DNA of 53,463 nucleotides from Calothrix sp. MO_167.B42. Its GTDB lineage: Bacteria; Cyanobacteriota; Cyanobacteriia; Cyanobacteriales; Nostocaceae. The notes under the pieces are model-generated. The model ran no database searches, was not told where the DNA came from, and saw nothing but the letters and a program-made list of their open reading frames with translations. A program made the position numbers and the translations under genes. This document shows positions 33,078-42,838 of this stretch, piece after piece (position 1 is the first letter of the stretch; each line of letters starts with the position of its first letter). Location of the stretch: contig JASJCX010000002.1 in the NCBI GenBank assembly GCA_030065255.1, forward strand, positions 1-53,463, in the 5' to 3' direction.

Positions 33078-35474
33078 TTGCCAATGTACAATCCCATAGT
33101 GAAAGATTTAGTATTAGTTGGTGGTGGTCATAGTCACGTTATTGTATTAAAAATGCTGGGTATGCATCCCATACCAGGGGTGCGTTTAACCTTAATTACT
33201 GATGCATCTGATACTCCTTACTCCGGTATGCTACCAGGACATATTGCTGGATTTTACAGTCGGGATGGGTGTCATATCGATTTGCGATCGCTTGCCAATT
33301 TTGCCCAAGCACAATTATATCTCGATCATGTAGTTGGTGTGGATTTAACCAACAACCAAGTTATTTGCGCTAGTCGTCCAGCAGTTAGTTTTGATGTCCT
33401 TTCTATTGATATTGGTAGTACTCCTGCCACAATATCTGTACCCGGTGCAATGGATTATGCTATTCCCGCCAAACCTGTGGCTCAGTTATTAACGTACTGG
33501 GAAAAAGTAACTCAAGATTTTGCTAAAAATCCCCAACAAGCAACCAAAATCGCCATTGTTGGTGGAGGTGTGGGAGGTGTGGAATTAGCACTTTCTATGG
33601 AGGCTAATTTACATCGGCTGATTAGTCAGGGAGTAGGGAGAAAGAAGCAGGGGAGCAGGGAGCAGGGGAGCAGGGAGCAGGGGAGCACAGAGAATTTGCA
33701 AATCCATTTATTTCAGCGTCATCCTCAACTGATGCCCAATAATCATCATATAGTGCGCCGTCAAATCGAAAAAATATTACGGGAGCGTCATGTTCAACTA
33801 CATCTGGGAGAAAATGTCATTCAAATAGAACCCCACAACAAATCCATTGATAGATTGCAACTGCGATGTGAATCTGGTTTCACAGGGGAGTATACTCATA
33901 TTTTCTGGGTGACACAAGCATCAGCACCTCCATGGTTGCCAGCATCGGGACTCAAAACAGATCCCCAGGGTTTTATTCTGGTAGATGATACCTTACAATC
34001 TGTGTCCCATCCCCACATATTTGCAGCCGGTGATATTGCCACTATGGTGAACCATCCCCGTCCCAAAGCTGGGGTATTTGCCGTGCGTCAAGGAAAACCA
34101 TTATTTGTCAATCTGCAAAGATTATTCCGAGAAAAACCCCTGCAACCTTATACCCCGCAAAAACAATATTTAAGCTTAATCGGTACGGGGGATGGTAAAG
34201 CCATCGCCACCCGTGGTATCTTTACGTTACCCCCCCATCAACTTATCTGGCGTTGGAAAGACTGGATCGACCGTCGCTTCATGGAACAGTTCCGTAATTT
34301 CCCCCAGATGCAGGGTAATAAAGAAATAGTTCCAAGGCACAATACACAACGGATGATCTATTCTCCACAATCTACATCCACAATCCAAAACCAACAACGG
34401 ATAATCAAAAATTCAATTATGCCCTGTGCTGGATGTGGTTCCAAGGTTGGTAGTACAGTCTTGAAAAAGGTTTTGCAGCGTATTCAATCAGCACCAGGAA
34501 TTGGGGAGAATAAGCAAAATATTCTAATTGGTTTGGATGCAGGGGATGATGGGGCGGTAATTCAGGTAACAGGGAATCAGGTGCTGGTGCAAACCATTGA
34601 TTACTTTCGCAGTTTAATCAACGATCCCTATATTTTTGGACAAATTGCCGCTAATCATTGCTTGAGTGATATATTTGCCATGGGTGCGACTCCTCACAGT
34701 GCATTAGCGATCGCTACTATTCCCTATGGTATTCCTAGTAAGGTAGAAGAAACTCTCTATCAATTATTATCTGGTGCGGTACAAGTACTCAATCAAGCAG
34801 GTGCATCATTAATCGGTGGACATACAACGGAAGACACAGACATAGGATTTGGTTTATCTTGTAACGGCTTTGCAGATGCAGACAAGTTGTTACGTAAAGG
34901 CGGGATGGAACCGGGAGATGTATTGATTTTAACTAAAGCCCTGGGAACGGGGACATTATTTGCTGCTCAGATGCGTCACAGAGCCAAGGGTAGATGGATT
35001 GATGGGGCAGTGGCATCGATGTTATTGTCTAATCAATTAGCAGCTGAATGTTTATTACAATATGGTGCCCGTGCTTGTACTGATGTTACTGGTTTTGGTT
35101 TATTAGGACACTTACTGGAAATGGTTCAGGCTTCTGGGGTAGGGGTGGAACTACAGTTAGAAAATTTACCTGTATTAACAGGTGCAAGGGAAACCATAGC
35201 TGAAGGAATTTTTAGCTCCTTACATCCAGAAAACTTACAAGCATCTGTGTATATATCTAATCAAGAGTCAGTTTCCCACCATCCCCATTATCCCTTATTA
35301 TTCGATCCCCAAACTGCTGGGGGATTATTAGCCTCGGTTCCCCCAGATAAAGCCAATGATTGCATTGCTCACCTCAAAGCCTTAGGATATAGAGATAGTT
35401 GTGCGATCGCTCGTATAATTCCCCAACCCCTTCTCTACTTAGTAAGCAGAGGGGCTGGGATCTTTCAAGGGTAG
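33078..35474 (+). CDS. selD: fusion of NADH-dehydrogenase-like flavoprotein and selenide, water dikinase
   Basis: 798 residues. The N-terminal half (about 8-400) is an FAD/NAD(P) oxidoreductase: LVLVGGGHSHVIVLKML, IAIVGGGVGGVELALSM and IFAAGDIATM. The C-terminal half from about 448 is SelD: MPCAGCGSKVGSTVLKKV with the catalytic Cys/Lys, LIGLDAGDDGAVIQV, DIFAMGATP, LIGGHTTEDTDIGFGL and GFGLLGHLLEMV. SelD makes selenophosphate from selenide and ATP. This fusion is known in cyanobacteria; the flavoprotein may supply reduced selenium. A 15-bp repeat has expanded in frame at about residues 190-205, adding QGSRE units between the two oxidoreductase blocks. Confidence 0.92.
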   Translation: MPMYNPIVKDLVLVGGGHSHVIVLKMLGMHPIPGVRLTLITDASDTPYSGMLPGHIAGFYSRDGCHIDLRSLANFAQAQLYLDHVVGVDLTNNQVICASRPAVSFDVLSIDIGSTPATISVPGAMDYAIPAKPVAQLLTYWEKVTQDFAKNPQQATKIAIVGGGVGGVELALSMEANLHRLISQGVGRKKQGSREQGSREQGSTENLQIHLFQRHPQLMPNNHHIVRRQIEKILRERHVQLHLGENVIQIEPHNKSIDRLQLRCESGFTGEYTHIFWVTQASAPPWLPASGLKTDPQGFILVDDTLQSVSHPHIFAAGDIATMVNHPRPKAGVFAVRQGKPLFVNLQRLFREKPLQPYTPQKQYLSLIGTGDGKAIATRGIFTLPPHQLIWRWKDWIDRRFMEQFRNFPQMQGNKEIVPRHNTQRMIYSPQSTSTIQNQQRIIKNSIMPCAGCGSKVGSTVLKKVLQRIQSAPGIGENKQNILIGLDAGDDGAVIQVTGNQVLVQTIDYFRSLINDPYIFGQIAANHCLSDIFAMGATPHSALAIATIPYGIPSKVEETLYQLLSGAVQVLNQAGASLIGGHTTEDTDIGFGLSCNGFADADKLLRKGGMEPGDVLILTKALGTGTLFAAQMRHRAKGRWIDGAVASMLLSNQLAAECLLQYGARACTDVTGFGLLGHLLEMVQASGVGVELQLENLPVLTGARETIAEGIFSSLHPENLQASVYISNQESVSHHPHYPLLFDPQTAGGLLASVPPDKANDCIAHLKALGYRDSCAIARIIPQPLLYLVSRGAGIFQG
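33647..33691 (+). repeat. in-frame 15-bp tandem repeat in selD fusion
   Basis: Three units of GCAGGGGAGCAGGGA (the third diverged at its end). It encodes about three QGSRE units. The same G-rich sequence type occurs in intergenic DNA at about 2925-2950 and 11890-11920, so an otherwise non-coding repeat is here read as protein. Confidence 0.88.
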
Positions 35475-35590
35475 GCTTCAACATATTCACAAAAGATCGT
35501 TGGTTGAGGAATAGGTAAACTTGATTCACGTAAACATTTCAAATGAAAAGCGATCGCTTCTTGAATTTGCTGTTGTGTTTATTCAAGTGT

Positions 35591-35875
35591 TTAAGTATCT
35601 TTTAAGTTCACCTCTGACTTGCCAATTTCTAGAGATGCTTCATTGATGTTATTTCTCAACGTTCTCCTAATTCCTTCACCATTTCTCTTCTGAATTTGCT
35701 CTAATACTGCTTTTTGTATATCTTGTGGAGTCATTGGTGCAAGATACTTTGCGGCAGATTGGTTTGCTGTAAGGCTATCCACCAATACGTAAAAAGCTTC
35801 TTGATCATCTTGGTGTGCAATTACATAGGCTCGTAATTCTGCCTTACTCATAGTATCAAAGTTAGGCTTGCTCAT
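35591..35875 (-). CDS. DUF6887-like small protein
   Basis: 94 residues. SKPNFDTMSKAELRAYVIAH, then QDDQEAFYVLVDSL, is the N-terminal pattern I associate with cyanobacterial DUF6887 proteins. The rest is polar and contains PMTPQDIQKAVLEQIQKR. It overlaps the end of the upstream gene by 4 bp (ATGA), so the pair is translationally coupled. The small size, coupling and abundance of such pairs in cyanobacteria suggest a two-gene module, possibly toxin-antitoxin-like, but no function is known. Confidence 0.68.
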   Translation of the reverse strand: MSKPNFDTMSKAELRAYVIAHQDDQEAFYVLVDSLTANQSAAKYLAPMTPQDIQKAVLEQIQKRNGEGIRRTLRNNINEASLEIGKSEVNLKDT

Positions 35876-36057
35876 AGATATTCAAAGTCTCCATTACGAC
35901 TAATCAAAATTTCTATATCATCTCCAGCCAGGATGAATATATTTCCTGTACGCTCATCCAGACGCACCATTTGGATTGGTTTATAGTATTGTGTCAAGAA
36001 TTGGCATAAGTAGATGCACTGTAGTCCTTGTTCTGCTGTGGGAAGAATCGCTGCCAC
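35872..36057 (-). CDS. DUF6888-like small protein
   Basis: 61 residues. LPTAEQGLQCIYLCQFL, IQMVRLDERTGNIFILAGDD and IEILISRNGDFEYL match the DUF6888 pattern as I recall it. It is the first gene of the coupled pair with the DUF6887-like gene. No catalytic motif is visible. The start codon is the first in the frame and the N-terminus looks complete. Confidence 0.68.
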   Translation of the reverse strand: MAAILPTAEQGLQCIYLCQFLTQYYKPIQMVRLDERTGNIFILAGDDIEILISRNGDFEYL

Positions 36058-36140
36058 GAATGAAAAGTTTGTAGTTCCATATTATGAAGCTACTGAGCCT
36101 GCGAACACTCATGAAGGAGTACCCCACGCTTTAATTATAC

Positions 36141-37052
36141 TCACTCCCCAACTACAGGGCGCTCCCCTTGTTGAAATCTTGACCAAGACTGCTTTAAAGC
36201 CTCAGGAGCAGGATTTTTGCCATCATAGATTAAAATGACATTAGTCAATGGACGACGGGCAGGAACTACTATTTTTTTTCCTACAGCTAAAGCATTGGAC
36301 GAACCCCCATCTAAATTCATCGCCTCAGAACAACCGATAGCTCTCATTGCCCGTGCTTCCTGTGGTAAAGTCAATAAGTCCTGAAAAGTAACTAAAATTA
36401 ACTGTTTACCACTAGCAGGAAAGCCAATAGCACTACGGCTAGCTTTACCCAATACATGGGGATCTTTAAAACCTTCTAAACCAGGTTTCAACCAAATTTT
36501 ACCCCGACGCAGTAACCTCGGACCACAGGTGAGAGAAAACCAATGACGATTCCATTGGGGTTTTCCATCTGCCCTGGCTGTCACCATTTCTGGCTGATTA
36601 CCTGCACCTAACCCCAAGGTTGTGCCAAAATTTTCCCATTGACTGTACTTGAGAAACCTTCCCCCCGCCACCATATTACCCATGACGGTTTTCTGCTTAT
36701 TTTTAGCAAAAAATGTGCCTCCAGCCACCACCGCAGCCGAATGTCGAGCAACTAATCGTCTAAACTCCTCGTCTCCGCTACTACGTTGCTGGGTATTAGC
36801 AAAGGTGGCATTATTTGCTAAACCAATGGTAATAAAAGTGTTGGGATTGGTCAGATCAATAATTGTCCGGTAAAAAGGAATACCATTAATTTTACCGCGA
36901 TCGACCTTTACAGCTGGATGGCGATCGACAATATTACTGGAACCAACTCTGACTGTATAATGTTCCTTAGCAGGTGCATTTGTCAAGATTTTTGTCAAGG
37001 CAGCACCACCTAAAAATAGAAATGAACGGCGGTACATCCGGGAAGTTGACAT
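36141..37052 (-). CDS. phosphodiester glycosidase family protein (NAGPA-type)
   Basis: About 303 residues from the ATG at 37052 (an ATG at 37058 would add two). The start MSTSRMYRRSFLFLGGAALT looks like a short export signal. The domain shows VAGGTFFAKNKQKTVMGNMV, LTCGPRLLRRGKIW, ASRSAIGF and AMNLDGGSSNALAV, the signature of the family related to mammalian uncovering enzyme and used on surface or wall glycans. It is monocistronic, with a 360-bp repeat-rich spacer on its upstream side. Confidence 0.83.
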   Translation of the reverse strand: MSTSRMYRRSFLFLGGAALTKILTNAPAKEHYTVRVGSSNIVDRHPAVKVDRGKINGIPFYRTIIDLTNPNTFITIGLANNATFANTQQRSSGDEEFRRLVARHSAAVVAGGTFFAKNKQKTVMGNMVAGGRFLKYSQWENFGTTLGLGAGNQPEMVTARADGKPQWNRHWFSLTCGPRLLRRGKIWLKPGLEGFKDPHVLGKASRSAIGFPASGKQLILVTFQDLLTLPQEARAMRAIGCSEAMNLDGGSSNALAVGKKIVVPARRPLTNVILIYDGKNPAPEALKQSWSRFQQGERPVVGE

Positions 37053-37129
37053 TTTCAAGTTCTGAATTTATGGTTTCCTTACCTAAGATGCCCTAATATG
37101 TACCTACAATCACGTAGGTTATCACCCAG

Positions 37130-37440
37130 TCATTCAATTTTAGATTTTGGATTTTGGATTTTAGATTGGTAAGTGAGCCTGTCGAAGTTTAGATTTTGGA
37201 TTTTGGATTTTGGATTTACCGATTAACCCCATGTCTAAAGCCCTCGCGTGTACACACAAGTAATCAAATTTAGCCAAGTCTCCATCGAACCGCCCCCTAA
37301 CCCCCAAAATTGGGGGAACAAGAATTTTTAAAGTCCCCCAGAATTGGGGGATCTAGGGGGCTAAATAGGCCTAAACGAAAACAAGTAGGACTTGTGTGTA
37401 CACCGTAGATGTCTAAAGCTAGGGGCTTGTATCCAGTTTA
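37130..37440. repeat. layered repeat block
   Basis: No gene. In order: TTTTGGATTTTGGATT runs; CCCCATGTCTAAAGCCC (37228) as at 2893; a 13-bp inverted repeat GTGTACACACAAG (37248-37260) and CTTGTGTGTACAC (37391-37403); and inside it two palindromic pieces, CCCCCTAACCCCCAAAATTG (from 37292) and CCCCCAGAATTGGGGGATCT (from 37334). It closes with GGGGCTTGTATCC as at 3054. One repeat unit thus seems to have been split by another. Confidence 0.7.
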
Positions 37441-37480
37441 TTTTTAAGTAAAATAAACATGACTTCCTGCACAGCCACAA

Positions 37481-38083
37481 ATGGGTAATCAAAAGTATAA
37501 ATATCTCTTGTTTTATAAACCCTACGGTGTGCTTTGCCAATTCACCCAAGATACTCCCACCCGTAGCACTCTCAAAGACTACATTTCCATACCTCAAGTT
37601 TATCCGGCCGGACGCTTAGATTGGGATAGTGAAGGCTTACTACTGTTAACCAACCACGGGCAATTACAACATCGCCTGTGCAATCCTAAATTTGGTCATC
37701 AACGTACTTATTGGGTACAAGTAGAGCGAATTCCCGATGAATATGCTATCCAACAGTTAGAAAAGGGAGTAGTCATCAAAAATTACCGTACCCGACCAGC
37801 TAAGGTAAAATTGCTATCAAATCCTCCCCCCTTACCCGAACGCAATCCCCCCATCCGATTCCGCAAAACCGTACCTACTGGGTGGCTAGAAATAACTTTG
37901 ACAGAGGGAAAAAATCGTCAAGTTCGTCGCATGACTGCGGCTGTGGGCTTTCCCACCTTGCGATTAGTCAGGAATAGGATTGGGAATTTACAATTAGATG
38001 ACTTACAACCGGGACAATGGCGTTATCTTAGCGCAGTAGAAATCCAATTATTTCGTACTTTTATCTACGCCACACAAACATAA
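37481..38083 (+). CDS. rRNA pseudouridine synthase, RsuA/RluE type
   Basis: 200 residues. [17 protein letters not shown], then [17 protein letters not shown] with the catalytic Asp, KTYWVQVE-like [13 protein letters not shown], and the C-terminal [20 protein letters not shown] block define the RsuA/RluB/E/F family. There is no N-terminal S4 domain, as in RluE. It modifies a uridine in rRNA; the exact site is not deducible here. Confidence 0.87.
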   Translation: MGNQKYKYLLFYKPYGVLCQFTQDTPTRSTLKDYISIPQVYPAGRLDWDSEGLLLLTNHGQLQHRLCNPKFGHQRTYWVQVERIPDEYAIQQLEKGVVIKNYRTRPAKVKLLSNPPPLPERNPPIRFRKTVPTGWLEITLTEGKNRQVRRMTAAVGFPTLRLVRNRIGNLQLDDLQPGQWRYLSAVEIQLFRTFIYATQT

Positions 38084-38233
38084 ATTTACATAAGTATTTC
38101 TAATCACAAATAACTTTAACATAGAAAAATGCAAAATTGACAGTGAGGGGTATCAATCATAGTGAAAATTATGCAATTTTCTATTAGCATTACCATAAAA
38201 AAAAAGATTCTTTAGAAATTATTAGGGTCACAA

Positions 38234-38344
38234 ATACAGCATTTTGGAGGGAAATGAAGTACACGATTACATACTAAAAATAAGAGTGGGATGGGCATCT
38301 GGTGCCCGTCCAAATGTACTTCACGAAGATGAAATACGCTGTAT
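38234..38344. mobile_element. small inverted-repeat element E
   Basis: 111 bp. The ends ATACAGC and GCTGTAT are complementary, and the arms continue imperfectly to GAAGTAC (38255-38261) and GTACTTC (38316-38322). A GATGGGCA...TGCCCGTC hairpin is in the middle. Non-coding; it lies in the 590-bp spacer before the histidine kinase, the rest of which shows nothing I can name. Confidence 0.6.
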
Positions 38345-38693
38345 AACGGTTTGAAAACTTACGTCCACTAATCTAGTTTTTGGCAAGGATAGTTGGGTTA
38401 GCCATGGAAAACACCCGAAAATTTAGGGTTTCTGGCTGTATGTGGATCAATTCTGATTATCCCAAATACCAACTTCATCAAAAACTATCTTGAACTCTGC
38501 CACACTAATATTTCTCTGTATCCTTGTTCCAAGAGGTAATTTGTTATTTATAAAACTCCGGTCTAATTTTTCAGAAAATATCAAATTTTAGGCACCAATT
38601 TACATGTACACCAATCCAAGTAAAACAGTGCCATACCATTTCCATTCTTGATTTGATTAACATTATCAGCGCGTGGGTGCAAGTTTAAATATT

Positions 38694-40421
38694 ATGAGTC
38701 ATAATCAGCAGTTTAGTAGGCATTTTGCTTGGCAAAAATCTCCATTGTTAGTGATGCCTAAACATTTAGAACATGTCGTAGAAAAAGCCCCTAACTTAGA
38801 ACTTTGCACGCCGGAAAAACGCCAGCCCCATCAAGAGGAACTGGTGTTATTGCATGATTTGTATAATTACATACCCACTGTTTATATTTGTGTAGATATC
38901 AATGGCAAAATTTTATCTGTAAATCAATTTGGCGCAGAATCCCTTGGTTATTCTCCCGAAGAATTGACCCAGCGACATATTACCAGTTTGTTTACCCCAT
39001 TGGACCAGCAAAAATTATCCCATGGCTTATCAAACCTCTTGAGAGAGGGTTCTGTACGCAAAATTGTTAGTTGGGAGTTGTGTTTGCATTGCCCCAAGAG
39101 TGACATCATTTGGGTAAAGGTAGTAGCAAGGATCTTACCTCAGGAAAATGGTAATTTGCCTACGTCAGATAAATCTCAGGAACAGGCTATTGTCAAAACC
39201 CCAGTAATTTTGATGGTTTGTGAGGACATAACAGAACACAAACGCTCTGAAGATAGTTGGCGAGAAAGTGAGCAACACTTTCATACAATGGCAGATAGTG
39301 CACCAGTCATGTTGTGGATGTCAGGTGCGGACACCATGTATAATTTTTTCAACCAATCATGGCTTGACTTTACTGGACGGAGTATGGGGCAGTCATTGGG
39401 TTGGGGTTGGTTAGAAGGATTACATCCAGAAGACCGGGATTTACTTGTGCAAACTTACACCTCAGCATTTAATATCCGGGAAAAATTTCAGATAGAGTAC
39501 CGCTTAAAACGTGTTGATGGAGAGTATCGCTGGGTTTTAGATACTGGCGTACCCCGATTTAGTCCTAGGGGAGATTTCGCTGGTTATATGGGTTGTGCGA
39601 TCGATATTACTGGGCGCAAATTGGCTGAAACTGCCCTGACAAAAAGCCAACAAACAACCCAAAAACAGCTAAAGGAAGTAGAAATTCTCAATCGCCTCAA
39701 GGATGAATTTCTCAGTACAATTTCCCATGAATTGCGAACTCCACTGACGAATATGAAAATGGCGATTCAGATGTTGGGTATTGCTTTAAATCAACAGCCA
39801 TCCTCCACATTAGCCGTGGTAGCTTCACAATCAGAATTATCTAAAGCCAATCGCTATTTTCATATATTAAACAATGAATGCGATCGCGAAATTAACCTAA
39901 TTAATAATTTCCTCGATTTACAGCGTCTGGATAGCAACACTAAGCCTTTGGTAATGGAAACTTTGGAAGTTAATTCATGGCTGACTAAGGTAGTACATTT
40001 GTTTAAAGCCCGCCATTCTCGCTGTGAACATGATTTGTCTTTGAACATCTTCCCCAATTTACCAACCCTAATTTCCGATCCATTCAGCCTAGAACGTATT
40101 TTAGTTGAACTATTGAACAATGCCTGTAAATTTAGTCCTCCTGGTAGCAAAATTAGGATTACTGCCCAAGCATCATTGGATTGTATCCAGTTGCAAGTGG
40201 AGAATTTTGGTGTAGAGATTCCAGCAGCAGAATTTGACCGGATTTTTGCCAAGTTCTACCGTATTCCCAGTAACGATCCTAGCAAACAAGGGGGAACGGG
40301 ATTAGGCTTGGCACTGGTGAAAAAATTAATTATTCATTTAGGAGGGACTATTTTCGTCGAAAGTCAATCTAATTCTACCTGTTTTACAGTGCAGCTCCCC
40401 ATTGTCCCGGGAGAGAATTAG
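38694..40421 (+). CDS. PAS-domain sensor histidine kinase
   Basis: About 575 residues from the ATG at 38694 (a GTG at 38673 is also open). No membrane helix is seen, so it is cytosolic. Two PAS domains: the first near 55-185 (IPTVYICVDINGKILSVNQF ... VCEDITEHKR), the second near 195-315 (ADSAPVMLWMSGADTMYNFF ... GCAIDITGRK). Then HisKA with SHELRTPLTNMKMAIQML (phospho-His), an N box NNACKFSPPG and a G box GGTGLGLALVKKL. No receiver domain or adjacent response regulator gene is present, so its partner is elsewhere. The signal is unknown. Confidence 0.88.
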   Translation: MSHNQQFSRHFAWQKSPLLVMPKHLEHVVEKAPNLELCTPEKRQPHQEELVLLHDLYNYIPTVYICVDINGKILSVNQFGAESLGYSPEELTQRHITSLFTPLDQQKLSHGLSNLLREGSVRKIVSWELCLHCPKSDIIWVKVVARILPQENGNLPTSDKSQEQAIVKTPVILMVCEDITEHKRSEDSWRESEQHFHTMADSAPVMLWMSGADTMYNFFNQSWLDFTGRSMGQSLGWGWLEGLHPEDRDLLVQTYTSAFNIREKFQIEYRLKRVDGEYRWVLDTGVPRFSPRGDFAGYMGCAIDITGRKLAETALTKSQQTTQKQLKEVEILNRLKDEFLSTISHELRTPLTNMKMAIQMLGIALNQQPSSTLAVVASQSELSKANRYFHILNNECDREINLINNFLDLQRLDSNTKPLVMETLEVNSWLTKVVHLFKARHSRCEHDLSLNIFPNLPTLISDPFSLERILVELLNNACKFSPPGSKIRITAQASLDCIQLQVENFGVEIPAAEFDRIFAKFYRIPSNDPSKQGGTGLGLALVKKLIIHLGGTIFVESQSNSTCFTVQLPIVPGEN

Positions 40422-40800
40422 TCTTTGTGGGTTTGAGAAAGAGGCAAGGGAGCACCGGTGCAGTGGGCAGAGAGGAAGAAAATCAGACTTAGGTAATTGG
40501 AGGTGCAAATTATTTTTCAATTGGACTGCCGCTTCGATAAATTTTAAAATGTAAACTTAAAGATATGTGTTGGAATATGCACATCATGTTAGTTTGGATG
40601 TCAAGATTCAGGTGAACATATACTACTTGTCAATTCTCCTGAGCTTCTAGTTGACGATGAGTAACAATGGAGACTGCCAGCAAACATCACAGGTACAACA
40701 CAATCTTTCTCAAACATTTTTGGGAAGTGAATTACAATCGTAAAACCTTGGATATCATTGGCTACAAGCACCCTGGAACGGGAATTAAGGAATTTCCATA
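40422..40800 (+). other. intergenic stretch before the PP2C gene
   Basis: I see no gene, repeat family or structured element here. It presumably holds the promoter of the phosphatase-kinase pair. Confidence 0.4.
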
Positions 40801-42798
40801 ATGCTAATTTGCCCTGAGTGTCAGTTTGAAAATCCCAATAATAATAAATTCTGTCAAAATTGTGGTATGTCCTTAAGTCAAAGGGTATGTCCCGAATGTG
40901 GTGTTGATGTTGCCACTAATGCTGAGAAATGCCATGAATGTGGTGCAGTTTGCGGCACTATCCGGACAGCATTGATTGTGAACAAGAATTCTTTGTCACC
41001 GCAAAAATTAGAGGAAGAATCTCAACAATTAGAAAACCCAGAAATAAAAGAGTCTCCCGCGACTCCTCAACTAATGATTGGTGATTACTTAGATTCTCAA
41101 CAGAGGTATCAGTTATTAGAGCCCCTATTATTTGATAATACACAGGTATGTGTCCGAGTTCTGGACTGTCAACCATATCAAATCACTCCTCTAAAAGTGA
41201 TATTAGCTAAACAGCCCCGGGATGTACCCGATTCCCTGGGTGGAGATTTGGGAAACTTTCCTCCCTTAGCTCAAACATATATCGCCCTACAACCTCAACT
41301 TCACAAGGGTATTCCCCCAATTCATGATGCTTGGCAACAAGATAGTATGGAGGTAGTGCTACTAGAGGATCGCTCTGGTTGGCAATCTTTACTAGAATTG
41401 TGGCAAGAAGATAGCACAACTTCATTGCAAATATTGGAGTGTTTTCATCAAATTACCCAGTTGTGGGAGTTGCTAGAGCCTTTTGATGCTTGTGGGAGTC
41501 TCCTAGAGTTATCAAATTTACGTTTAGATGAAGATCAATCATTGGCACTACAGCGTTTGTATGTGGGAAATACCCATCTAGCCAAGGATATATCTCCAGA
41601 AACGGAAATATCCAATGGTGATGGAGAACAGCCAACTCCCACCCTCCAAGCCTTGGGGAAAGCATGGCATCATCTGTTTAGTAAATCCCAACGGACACAA
41701 TTTGGCTCGATGTTAAATTTGTTGGCAGATTTAGAACAAGGTAAAATTGCCAGCCCCACGGATTTACAATCTCGTTTGGCAGAAATTGCCGATGAGTTAC
41801 AAGATAATGACCCAGAATCAGACCATGCAAATAATGATACAAATAATTTTGTAGGAGAGCAAAACAGCGATAGTGGGGAAATACCTGCTTCACCTACCAT
41901 CCTGCAACCAGATGCCCCGGAAGATACAACGGTAATTGCTGATGACCTGCCCACAGTTAATTTACCAATGCAGTTAAGTAGTTTAGATGATGCTGGTTAT
42001 ACGGATGTAGGCAGGCAAAGAAATCATAATGAAGATTGTTTTGGCATTGAAACCGAAATTAGTAAAATTGAATTGCCAAAAAGTAAAACCTTAAATGTGC
42101 GTGGCTTGTATATTCTCTGTGATGGCATGGGAGGACATGCTGGTGGGGAAGTAGCCAGCGAGTTAGCTGTAAATACCCTCAGAGATTATTTTCAAACCCA
42201 TTGGACCGGGAAGCAACTACCTAGTGAGGAAATTATTCGTCAGGGTGTAATTGCTGCCAATCAAGCTATTTTTGACCTCAATCAAAGCGATGCTCGTTCT
42301 GGTGTGGGCCGCATGGGGACAACCTTAGTCATGATGTTGGTTCAGGAAAATAAAGTCGCAGTTGCCCATGTGGGAGATAGTCGTCTCTACCGTTTGACTC
42401 GCAAGCAGGGATTAGAGCAGGTTACAGTAGACCATGAAGTTGGTCAACGGGAAATTGCTAGGGGAGTAGAAGCAACCATTGCTTATGCCCGTCCAGATGC
42501 CTACCAGTTAACCCAAGCCCTTGGTCCCCGTGACGCAAACTCCCTCGATCCAGATGTGCAATTTTTGGAGATTAATGAAGATACCCTGTTTGTCCTGGTT
42601 TCTGATGGGTTATCGGACAATGATTTACTAGTAACTAATTGGAAAACTCATTTACTCCCCTTATTAAGTTCTGGAGTAAATCTTGATACTGGTGTCAAAG
42701 AGTTAATTAATTTAGCAAATGAGTATAACGGTCATGATAATATTACTGCGGTATTAATCCGGGCAAAAGTTCGTCCGATTTTCCATAGCCCATATTAA
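40801..42798 (+). CDS. PP2C-type Ser/Thr phosphatase with N-terminal zinc ribbons
   Basis: 665 residues. The N-terminus has two zinc ribbons (CPECQFENPNNNKFCQNCG and CPECGVDVATNAEKCHECG, residues 4-50). A long middle of about 330 residues has kinase-like remnants of no clear function. The PP2C domain begins near 400: GYTDVGRQRNHNEDCFGIE, then LCDGMGGHAGGE (Asp441), RMGTTLVMML, AHVGDSRLYRLT (Asp526), VLVSDGLSDND and HDNITAVLI, with the metal-binding aspartates present. It should reverse Ser/Thr phosphorylation, probably set by the kinase 40 bp downstream. Confidence 0.9.
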   Translation: MLICPECQFENPNNNKFCQNCGMSLSQRVCPECGVDVATNAEKCHECGAVCGTIRTALIVNKNSLSPQKLEEESQQLENPEIKESPATPQLMIGDYLDSQQRYQLLEPLLFDNTQVCVRVLDCQPYQITPLKVILAKQPRDVPDSLGGDLGNFPPLAQTYIALQPQLHKGIPPIHDAWQQDSMEVVLLEDRSGWQSLLELWQEDSTTSLQILECFHQITQLWELLEPFDACGSLLELSNLRLDEDQSLALQRLYVGNTHLAKDISPETEISNGDGEQPTPTLQALGKAWHHLFSKSQRTQFGSMLNLLADLEQGKIASPTDLQSRLAEIADELQDNDPESDHANNDTNNFVGEQNSDSGEIPASPTILQPDAPEDTTVIADDLPTVNLPMQLSSLDDAGYTDVGRQRNHNEDCFGIETEISKIELPKSKTLNVRGLYILCDGMGGHAGGEVASELAVNTLRDYFQTHWTGKQLPSEEIIRQGVIAANQAIFDLNQSDARSGVGRMGTTLVMMLVQENKVAVAHVGDSRLYRLTRKQGLEQVTVDHEVGQREIARGVEATIAYARPDAYQLTQALGPRDANSLDPDVQFLEINEDTLFVLVSDGLSDNDLLVTNWKTHLLPLLSSGVNLDTGVKELINLANEYNGHDNITAVLIRAKVRPIFHSPY

Positions 42799-42838
42799 AA
42801 ATGCTTATCTTTTACCTTTTAGTTTTTATCCCCTAATT

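Noticed and set aside
34419-34440. SelD as a selenoprotein
   Set aside because: The catalytic position is an ordinary Cys codon (PCAGCGSK); no in-frame TGA is read through.
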